14,269 bases of DNA, taken from the NCBI GenBank assembly GCA_017624085.1, contig JAGANU010000011.1, positions 1 to 14,269 of the forward strand, read 5' to 3'. This stretch comes from Coprococcus sp. (GTDB lineage Bacteria > Bacillota_A > Clostridia > Lachnospirales > Lachnospiraceae). Both the position numbers and the translations under genes were made by a program. The notes below the pieces were generated by a model that had not been told where the DNA came from, did not search any database, and worked only from the letters and a program-made list of their open reading frames with translations. Positions 8,386 through 14,269 of the stretch are shown one piece after another (within the stretch, counting starts at the first letter, position 1; each line of letters opens with the position of its first letter).

Positions 8386-8492
8386 GAATGTGTGGTTTAT
8401 ACGGCACATAGTTATTTATTTGGGGTTTATATGTGTAAGTGCTTTCAGTTTATTGGTTTGGATGTGCACGTGTATTTTAAAGGAGAAACAAT

Positions 8493-11063
8493 ATGATACT
8501 TATTGATACTCAAAAAGAAGAGTTTAGCAAATTAAAGGACATTCGGGTATTTGGAAAGATAAGTCATGAGGGAAGATTTAATCGAAATCTGCTTGTTGTT
8601 GGACTTGGTGGACTTGGAAGCAGGACTGTGTGCGCTCTTAAAGGGATGCTTGCAGACGACATTACATATGAGGATAATATACATTTCCTTATGATTGATT
8701 CTGATATTTCTGAGATGGAAACGACGATTGAGAACAGTAAAGAGGGGATAGGCTTTAATGCTCTTGAGGTTATAAGTATTTACAGACCGGAGATAGAGAA
8801 TGTTCTTCAAAATGGAATTGCAAGCAATCCTATCCATGAAAATCTTGCGAATTGGATGGATCCGGAGTTCCCGGCAATAACAATTGGACGAAACGGAGCA
8901 AAGGGAAACAGACAGATTGGAAGACTTATGTTTTCCAATTCATACATGGATGTTCGTATGCTTCTGTTTGATAAGCTGCAGGAGCTTCATGACAGGACGA
9001 ATGAAGGAATGTGTGATGTTATTGTTGTTTGTGGCGTAGCGGGAGGTACCGGAAGCGGTATTCTTTCAGATGTTACTTACAACATTCGTGCTTATGGAAA
9101 GGCTAAGAAGTGGAATAATCTTCGAATTGGTGGCTGCCTTCTTATGCCAAATGTACTCTATGGTCATAAGTCTATATATGAGGACAGTGAGCTTGTTGAC
9201 AGACTTAATGCCAATGGGTGTGCAACCATGAAGGAAGTTGATTATTATATGAAGCTTTCTGAAAAGGATGACAATTACACATTCATCAGCAAGACAAATA
9301 AGATGGTTATTAGAGAGAATTTATTTGATGCATGCATGCTTGTATCAGGCAAAAAGGATTCTCAGGGTTATCTGCCGGAAGGCTTTATCGTTAAAGATAC
9401 TGCAAGCTTTTTATACAGACTTGCAAGCAACAAATATATTGGCAACAACGATGTAGATAATAACAGGAAGCTTCTTCGTGATGTATTCTTTGAGAACGAG
9501 GATTATGCAATTACGAATTGGAAGATGGAGCATGATGACAGCTCAATAAAGACTTCTAATTGTTATTATAAGGTTGTAAGTGAGGCTGATTACCATATTC
9601 CAATCAGAGAGATAGAGAATATGTGTGAATATGATATTTTTTCACAAGCATATAAGGGACTATTTCGATCACCTTTTAAGGAGGGCAATGCAGAAGCAGA
9701 TATTAAAACAGCTCTCTCTGAGCTTGCAGGCTTTTTAAATGATGAACCCGGAGATGAGATTAAGCTTAATGTAAGTGGACTTATTCAATATGGACAGCTT
9801 ACAAAGCCTACCTACAAGATGATAAAGAAGAATACAGACGGTGTGAGAGAATTCTTTGCAAGAAAGATGGACGACTTTGAAAAAGAGCTTCCTGTAATGG
9901 TTAAGTCCATGAAAAATAAGCTGTGGAGCATGCTTGATGGGGTCATTCTCAGGTATATGAGAGAATTCGGTCCTTATGGTGCAATAGATATTATTGGAGC
10001 TCCAAGTGCTGGCGTTGCTGATTCTACAAAGGGAATGATCGCAGAGGTTAAAAAGCTTGAACAGAAGATGAAGGATTACACTCCAACCGGAGAATTTACA
10101 AGAATTATCGATTCCATAAAGGAGATAGTTGCCAAGAGATTCTTTACCTTTCCTTCTGCCAAGAGAGAGACGGAGAATGGATATTTTGATGCATGTATCA
10201 AGGAGGCTCTTGCAGCTGAACGTTCGAAGCTTATCGATGAGCTTGATGCTCAGGATTTGTTTGGTGATACGCTTAGATGGCTTACCCAGAGGGCAGAGAG
10301 ACTTGATGAGATTTATTCACAGTTCGGTGAGGATTTAAAGAGCTCCATTGAGAATCTTTCAATTGATGGAAGTCGGACTGTCGCAAATATTATCAAGAAG
10401 GCAGAAAGACATGAATTTCTTCCATCCGACTATGTGACAGAAAAGAGAATTACAGAGGTTCGAAATGGCATAGTAAAACTTATGCTTGATAATGAGTCCA
10501 ATATCGATAATGGACGTGTAATTCCTGTTAAGGATGAGATGGAGAAGATTTACCGTGAGCTTTTCTCCGGAGTCGGTGCTTATGGGCCTGAAAAGATGTT
10601 TACGGTTGCTTTCTCTGAGAAGAAGCTTACTGAACAGGACATCAATGTAATGTTTGGTTCTCCTGTTAATGACAGAAGAACTGATATTATGGAGAAGGCA
10701 GCTAGAGCGTTTGTGGATGACATAGAGGAGGAGCAGCCACTTTGTCAGCTGAAGGAAGGCTATAAGAATAAGCTTCTTGCAAAGAAGTATATATCAGTTC
10801 CAAATGTTATGCCGTATTTTAGCAGAGCTGTTAAGGCCATTCTTATCAGTCCGCCTTATAACGAAAAGGAAGATTCTATTACACTTAATCCGGGTGAGAT
10901 AGAGATTTCAATAGATGATATATTTGTTGGAGTTCCTGTTTCCATGCTTGAATGTGCAATGGAAATGCAGTTGTCATACAATTCAGTCTATGATTACAAG
11001 GGGCTTCATATTGATGAGGTCAACAAAGATATGAAGAGCTTTCCTGATTTTGTTGTTATATAG
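8493..11063 (+). CDS. Large tubulin/FtsZ-superfamily GTPase-like protein
   Basis: An 856-residue protein whose first 330 residues follow the FtsZ/tubulin nucleotide-binding plan. NLLVVGLGGLGSRT (32-45) matches the T1 glycine loop and FLMIDSD (65-71) the next strand. NGAKGNRQIGR (134-144) mirrors the FtsZ GA-NPE-GR (T3) loop. CGVAGGTGSG (180-189) is the tubulin signature T4 loop, with Ala in place of the first of its three glycines. Around 314-330, KYIGNNDVDNNRK lies where FtsZ carries its T7 loop and could supply acidic catalytic residues (inference). Residues 335-856 match nothing I recognise; they look mainly helical and contain no membrane segment or signal peptide. The best family guess is the large 'tubulin-like' group (PF13809, Tubulin_2 / FtsZ-like), about twice the length of FtsZ, so this is not the cell-division FtsZ. 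The start has AAAGGAG (8479-8485) 7 bases upstream. A phosphopantetheinyl transferase follows after 95 bases. GTP binding and polymerisation are inferred. Confidence 0.8.
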   Translation: MILIDTQKEEFSKLKDIRVFGKISHEGRFNRNLLVVGLGGLGSRTVCALKGMLADDITYEDNIHFLMIDSDISEMETTIENSKEGIGFNALEVISIYRPEIENVLQNGIASNPIHENLANWMDPEFPAITIGRNGAKGNRQIGRLMFSNSYMDVRMLLFDKLQELHDRTNEGMCDVIVVCGVAGGTGSGILSDVTYNIRAYGKAKKWNNLRIGGCLLMPNVLYGHKSIYEDSELVDRLNANGCATMKEVDYYMKLSEKDDNYTFISKTNKMVIRENLFDACMLVSGKKDSQGYLPEGFIVKDTASFLYRLASNKYIGNNDVDNNRKLLRDVFFENEDYAITNWKMEHDDSSIKTSNCYYKVVSEADYHIPIREIENMCEYDIFSQAYKGLFRSPFKEGNAEADIKTALSELAGFLNDEPGDEIKLNVSGLIQYGQLTKPTYKMIKKNTDGVREFFARKMDDFEKELPVMVKSMKNKLWSMLDGVILRYMREFGPYGAIDIIGAPSAGVADSTKGMIAEVKKLEQKMKDYTPTGEFTRIIDSIKEIVAKRFFTFPSAKRETENGYFDACIKEALAAERSKLIDELDAQDLFGDTLRWLTQRAERLDEIYSQFGEDLKSSIENLSIDGSRTVANIIKKAERHEFLPSDYVTEKRITEVRNGIVKLMLDNESNIDNGRVIPVKDEMEKIYRELFSGVGAYGPEKMFTVAFSEKKLTEQDINVMFGSPVNDRRTDIMEKAARAFVDDIEEEQPLCQLKEGYKNKLLAKKYISVPNVMPYFSRAVKAILISPPYNEKEDSITLNPGEIEISIDDIFVGVPVSMLECAMEMQLSYNSVYDYKGLHIDEVNKDMKSFPDFVVI

Positions 11064-11104
11064 ATTATGCTGTGTACGGTTTCGTGAGCTGTGCATTGTT
11101 TGTT

Positions 11105-11141
11105 AAGGCGGGTATTCACATACAATGTGTTTATCCGCTTT
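11105..11141 (+). terminator. Hairpin between the tubulin-like gene and the PPTase
   Basis: The outer arms AAGGCGGGTA (11105-11114) and TATCCGCTTT (11132-11141) pair with two G-U wobbles. After a T-T/T-T internal mismatch an inner CACAT/ATGTG stem closes on an ACA loop. The tail AATTT is short, so termination may be partial. There is no room for a promoter between the hairpin and the PPTase. A weak TTGTTT / TACAAT pair (11096-11126, 19-base spacer) overlaps the hairpin. The PPTase may therefore depend on read-through. Confidence 0.55.
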
Positions 11142-11158
11142 AATTTGTTGGAGGAATA

Positions 11159-11914
11159 ATGTCGGGATTTTTTGGATATATTATGAAATCGGATTATTTG
11201 AATGATAAGGCTGTGTTTGACAGCTGTCTTATGAATGTATCCGCCTACAGGCAAGATAAGGTTAATCGACTTGCCAGAATTGAGGATAAAAGAGATAGTC
11301 TTGCTGCCGGAGTGCTATTGTCATATATGCTGAGGAAGATTTTTGACGTGTGTGAGAGGTCTGTATTATACGATAAGGGGGAAAAGGGGAAACCTTATAT
11401 TATAGGAAGACCGGATATATGCTTTTCAATAAGTCATACAGATGGCTATGTTGCAGTGTTGTTATCAAAAGCTCCATGTGGGATAGATATAGAGCGTGTT
11501 AAGAAATTTCCGCCAACCATAGTTAACAGACTTTATTCAAGTAATGACAGGGAGATACTTGCACATAATATAGATAGTGAGCTGCTTAAGGATGTATACG
11601 CAGAGGTTGTATGGACAAGGAGGGAAAGCTACAGTAAACTAACCGGTACAGGAATTCTTATGAAGGATGAGGCTCAGATAATGGTAATGGATGAGGATTA
11701 TCTAAAAAATATTGATATCAGTGCCGCAAGTTATATTTGTGATGACAGTGGAGAATTAATTGATTATCGAAATATTTTTGATGAGTGTTATTGCGCAAAT
11801 ACACCGCAGATTGCTGTGTCTATGTGCATAAAAGGATTATCGATTTCTGATGGTAGTCTTTTGATATGTGACACGGCGAAAATATATGAAGGATTTATGT
11901 TTCACAATTCTTAG
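11159..11914 (+). CDS. 4'-phosphopantetheinyl transferase, Sfp type
   Basis: A 251-residue cytoplasmic enzyme predicted to move the phosphopantetheine arm of coenzyme A onto a serine of an acyl- or peptidyl-carrier protein. Family marks are GEKGKPY (74-80), FSISHTDGYVAV (89-100, His93), GIDIE with the Mg-binding pair Asp110 and Glu112, and WTRRESYSK (152-160). That last motif is the WxxKE-xx-K site, with Arg in place of the first Lys; Glu156 and Lys160 remain. The length fits the Sfp class and not the short AcpS class. The start at 11159 has GGAGG 4 bases upstream, which is slightly close; an in-frame ATG at 11183 has no comparable site. No carrier protein, polyketide or nonribosomal peptide gene is in the window, so its target is unknown. 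The 3' end overlaps the promoter of the next unit. Confidence 0.87.
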   Translation: MSGFFGYIMKSDYLNDKAVFDSCLMNVSAYRQDKVNRLARIEDKRDSLAAGVLLSYMLRKIFDVCERSVLYDKGEKGKPYIIGRPDICFSISHTDGYVAVLLSKAPCGIDIERVKKFPPTIVNRLYSSNDREILAHNIDSELLKDVYAEVVWTRRESYSKLTGTGILMKDEAQIMVMDEDYLKNIDISAASYICDDSGELIDYRNIFDECYCANTPQIAVSMCIKGLSISDGSLLICDTAKIYEGFMFHNS

Positions 11915-11929
11915 GTTATATGTTATCAT
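11901..11929 (+). promoter_or_regulatory. Promoter of the XRE regulator-prfC operon
   Basis: TTCACA (11901-11906) and TATCAT (11924-11929), each one base from consensus, are 17 bases apart. TG at 11921-11922 makes an extended -10. The start would be near 11936 with a leader of about 35 bases. The -35 lies within the last codons of the PPTase gene, so the downstream pair is transcribed independently of it. Confidence 0.68.
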
Positions 11930-11970
11930 AGCTAGATGGATCAATTGATTAAATTTACAAGGAGATAAAA

Positions 11971-12468
11971 ATGAGTAAGAAAGCAACTAAGGCACTTAAT
12001 AATAAATATTATGTTGCCAGATATAGTGCATCAAAGGAGAATGATAACCTGTCAAGCAGGGAAAAATGCGCTGAGGTATTAGGAATTGACAGAACAAGAC
12101 TTTCAAGAATAGAGCTCGGAAGCGTTGTTCCATATCCTGATGAGGTTTTGGCTATGTCAAAGACATATGGTATTCCCGAGCTTTGCAACAACTATTGTTC
12201 AGGAGATTGTCCTATTGGAAAAGAGACTATAAAGCCTATTAGTTCAGACAATCTTGACAGACTTATCTTGCAATTTCTTGGTTCATCAAAAAAGATGGAG
12301 GATATATCAGCACAGCTTATTGAAATTACCTCCGATGGTATTGTTGATGAGACTGAGATAGAGACATTTGACGCTGTCCTGGATGAACTTGATAAGATGT
12401 CTGTAAATATTCAGTCGCTTATGCTTTGGGCACAAAAGAATAAGGATGCTTTAAAAAATAAAAAATAG
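11971..12468 (+). CDS. XRE-like helix-turn-helix regulator with Cys-rich linker
   Basis: A 165-residue protein with an N-terminal XRE-type DNA-binding domain (about residues 15-70): SSREKCAEVLGIDRTRLSRIE (28-48) carries the two recognition helices, and PYPDEVLAMSKTYGIPELC completes the fold. A short linker with CNNYCSGDC (Cys72, Cys76, Cys80; C-x3-C-x3-C) and PIGKE follows, then a helical C-terminal half (91-165) that looks like a coiled-coil dimerisation or sensing region. Three cysteines so placed could bind a metal or cluster or be structural; nothing shows which. AAGGAGA (11960-11966) is 4 bases from the ATG. prfC begins 15 bases after the stop, so the two are co-transcribed. Target genes are unknown. 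Confidence 0.75.
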   Translation: MSKKATKALNNKYYVARYSASKENDNLSSREKCAEVLGIDRTRLSRIELGSVVPYPDEVLAMSKTYGIPELCNNYCSGDCPIGKETIKPISSDNLDRLILQFLGSSKKMEDISAQLIEITSDGIVDETEIETFDAVLDELDKMSVNIQSLMLWAQKNKDALKNKK

Positions 12469-12483
12469 ATAAGGAATTATAAA

Positions 12484-14079
12484 ATGAGTGATAAGCTTAG
12501 AGACGAGATTAACAGAAGACGTACATTTGCAATTATTTCCCATCCTGATGCAGGTAAGACAACTCTTACAGAGAAATTTTTGCTTTTTGGTGGAGCAATC
12601 AATACAGCAGGTTCCGTAAAAGGAAAAGCAAATTCAAAATATGCGGTATCTGACTGGATGGATATAGAAAAGGAAAGGGGAATTTCTGTTACATCATCCG
12701 TTCTTCAGTTTGATTATGATGGATATTGTATTAATATTCTTGATACCCCGGGCCACCAGGATTTCTCTGAGGATACTTACAGAACTCTTATGGCTGCCGA
12801 CTCTGCGGTTATGGTTATTGATGCTTCAAAGGGTGTCGAGGCTCAGACTATTAAACTGTTTAAGGTTTGTGTTATGCGACATATCCCTATTTTTACATTT
12901 GTCAATAAGATGGACAGAGATGCGAGAGATACATTTGAGCTCCTTGATGAAATTGAAAATGTCCTTGGTATAAAAACTTGTCCTGTAAACTGGCCAATAG
13001 GCTCCGGAAAAGAGTTTAAAGGCGTATATGACAGAAATACAGAGATTGTTTCAACCTTCCAGGCGGTATCTACTGGTGGTGCAAAGAAGGCTGCAGAAAC
13101 AGATTATCACATTGATGATGATGAACTAAAAGCTCTTGTAGGACCATATCTATATGATCAGTTTAAGGAGGAGATTGAGCTTATTGACGGAGCTACAGAT
13201 GAACTTGATATAGATAAGGTGAGAGCTGGTGAACTTTCTCCGGTGTTTTTTGGTTCAGCTCTAAATACCTTCGGTATAGAGCAGTTTCTGAATTATTTCC
13301 TTAAAATGACAACTCCTCCCCTTGGAAGAAATTCATCGGAAGGTATTATTGAACCAACAACAGAACAGTTTTCTGCTTTTGTTTTCAAGATTCAGGCCAA
13401 TATGAACAAGGCTCACAGAGACCGAATCGCTTTTATGAGAATATGTTCAGGGAAATTTGAAGCCGGCATGGAGGTATACCATGTTCCAAGTAAGAGAAAG
13501 ATTAAGCTGTCACAGCCACAGCAGATAATGGCACAGGACAGAAAGATTGTTGAAGAGGCATATGCAGGGGATGTTATCGGAGTGTTTGATCCTGATTTGT
13601 TCTCTATCGGTGATACTCTTACAACCGGCGGCATGAAGTTTGAGTATGAGGGAATTCCGACCTTTGCCCCTGAACATTTTTGCAGGGTAGTACAGCTCAA
13701 CAGTATGAAGCGTAAGCAGTTTGTTAAGGGTGTTACCCAGATTGCACAGGAGGGAGCTATACAGATTTTCCAGGAGTATACAGCCGGTCTTTCAGAGATT
13801 ATTGTTGGTGTTGTCGGCGTACTACAGTTTGATGTATTAAAATACAGATTGGAAAATGAATATGGCTGCGAGATAAGACTTGAGCCTATACCATACAATT
13901 ATATCAGATGGGTAAAGGATCCTACCACGGATATTACAAAGCTTAAGAGAGTGAGCGACGTTAAAAAGGTTAAGGATATGAAGGGAAATCCACTACTCCT
14001 TTTTGCAAATGAGTGGGTCATTGACCAGGTTCTTTCCCATAATGAAGGACTTGAGCTCTTAGAGTTCAGGAAAAACTAA
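12484..14079 (+). CDS. prfC: Peptide chain release factor 3
   Basis: RF3 is the translational GTPase that removes RF1 or RF2 from the ribosome after stop-codon recognition and contributes to post-peptidyl-transfer quality control. At 531 residues it is full length. All G motifs are visible: SHPDAGKTT (19-27), RGISVTSS (65-72), DTPGHQDF (87-94), NKMD (141-144) and GSALNTFG (257-264). Domain 2 and a C-terminal domain including YGCEIRLEPI follow. This arrangement separates it from EF-G and from the TetM-type relatives. AAGGA (12471-12475) lies 8 bases before the ATG. It is the second gene of an operon with an XRE regulator. A mobile element begins about 50 bases after its stop. Confidence 0.96.
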   Translation: MSDKLRDEINRRRTFAIISHPDAGKTTLTEKFLLFGGAINTAGSVKGKANSKYAVSDWMDIEKERGISVTSSVLQFDYDGYCINILDTPGHQDFSEDTYRTLMAADSAVMVIDASKGVEAQTIKLFKVCVMRHIPIFTFVNKMDRDARDTFELLDEIENVLGIKTCPVNWPIGSGKEFKGVYDRNTEIVSTFQAVSTGGAKKAAETDYHIDDDELKALVGPYLYDQFKEEIELIDGATDELDIDKVRAGELSPVFFGSALNTFGIEQFLNYFLKMTTPPLGRNSSEGIIEPTTEQFSAFVFKIQANMNKAHRDRIAFMRICSGKFEAGMEVYHVPSKRKIKLSQPQQIMAQDRKIVEEAYAGDVIGVFDPDLFSIGDTLTTGGMKFEYEGIPTFAPEHFCRVVQLNSMKRKQFVKGVTQIAQEGAIQIFQEYTAGLSEIIVGVVGVLQFDVLKYRLENEYGCEIRLEPIPYNYIRWVKDPTTDITKLKRVSDVKKVKDMKGNPLLLFANEWVIDQVLSHNEGLELLEFRKN

Positions 14080-14132
14080 TATTTTTAAAATAAGAATATA
14101 AGCCCGCATTTTATTCTGTAATAAATATTGAT

Positions 14133-14191
14133 ATGCTCCCTTTTAGGTAGACAAGCAAAATAATAAAAGCTTGTTGCCTAGAAGGGAGCAT
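14133..14191 (+). promoter_or_regulatory. IS-end hairpin that encloses the transposase ribosome binding site
   Basis: The arms at 14133-14156 and 14169-14191 pair almost completely, with two G-U wobbles and one bulged base, around the 12-base loop AAAATAATAAAA. The right arm contains AGAAGGGAG (14180-14188), the likely Shine-Dalgarno of the transposase, whose ATG is at 14197. RNA reading in from prfC would form the whole stem and hide that site. A transcript starting inside the element after the left arm would not. Confidence 0.65.
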
Positions 14192-14196
14192 TATTT

Positions 14197-14269
14197 ATGG
14201 GTAAGAGAAAGATTGAACCCGAAGTAAAGGTGGAGGCTGTTCAAGAGTTTTTGGATGGGAAATCATCTC
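14197..14269 (+). CDS. IS3-family-like transposase, N-terminal fragment (runs off window)
   Basis: Only 24 codons are present: MGKRKIEPEVKVEAVQEFLD followed by GKSS. The basic start, the acidic/basic helix and the 'EFLDGKSS' turn resemble the N-terminal helix-turn-helix of IS3/IS150-type OrfA proteins, which bind the element's ends. The ribosome binding site AAGGGAG is 8 bases upstream, inside the hairpin. Whether the rest of the gene is intact cannot be seen. Confidence 0.65.
   Translation, partial: MGKRKIEPEVKVEAVQEFLDGKSS

Larger units (their letters stand above)
14129..14269 (+). mobile_element. Left end of an IS3-family-like insertion sequence (cut by the window edge)
   Basis: From about 14129 (TG) the sequence reads TGATATGCTCCCTTTTAGGT and on through AGACAAGC. 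From memory this resembles the terminal repeats of the IS150 group of IS3 elements in its TG start, CCC-TTTT block and GGT-GAC pattern. A transposase N-terminus follows at 14197. The right end and any target duplication are outside the window, so the exact boundary is inferred. Confidence 0.65.

Noticed and set aside
13413..13898. 161-residue open frame on the minus strand inside prfC
   Set aside because: It lies wholly opposite the conserved RF3 coding sequence and has no ribosome binding site or recognisable domain.
1..14269. tRNA, rRNA or CRISPR arrays
   Set aside because: No cloverleaf with a GTTCGA-type arm, no rRNA sequence and no regularly spaced direct repeats were seen.

Overview
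The window is AT-rich, with densely packed genes, strong AAGGAG-type ribosome binding sites and codon use typical of an anaerobic Clostridia/Lachnospiraceae-like Firmicute. That placement rests on gene style and protein flavour only; there is no rRNA or other marker to fix the taxon.

Left half (1-8316), amino-acid and nitrogen metabolism. A possible 12-codon tail of an upstream gene is followed by a first alanine/glycine:cation symporter of the AgcS family (177-1598, +). It converges on carB, the large subunit of carbamoyl-phosphate synthase (1755-4982, -), across two back-to-back hairpin terminators. A 444-base AT-rich divergent region separates carB from a class Ic aspartate-type aminotransferase (5427-6713, +). 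A strong hairpin ends that unit, and a second, diverged AgcS symporter follows with its own promoter (6913-8316, +). Two AgcS transporters, an aspartate-type aminotransferase and carB together suggest amino-acid uptake, transamination and carbamoyl-phosphate supply for arginine and pyrimidines. No carA lies beside carB.

Centre (8317-11914). The most unusual gene is an 856-residue tubulin/FtsZ-superfamily protein (8493-11063). Its N-terminal third carries the nucleotide-binding loops in the correct order, and it has roughly 500 further residues of unknown function. A hairpin separates it from a stand-alone Sfp-type 4'-phosphopantetheinyl transferase (11159-11914).

Right end (11901-14269). A well-formed promoter drives a two-gene unit: an XRE-type regulator with a Cys-rich linker, then prfC (peptide chain release factor 3). 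About 50 bases beyond prfC the window runs into the left end of an IS3-family-like insertion sequence. Its terminal repeat forms a long hairpin that buries the transposase ribosome binding site. Just before the element lies what looks like an orphan left arm of the prfC terminator, which suggests the element inserted inside that terminator.
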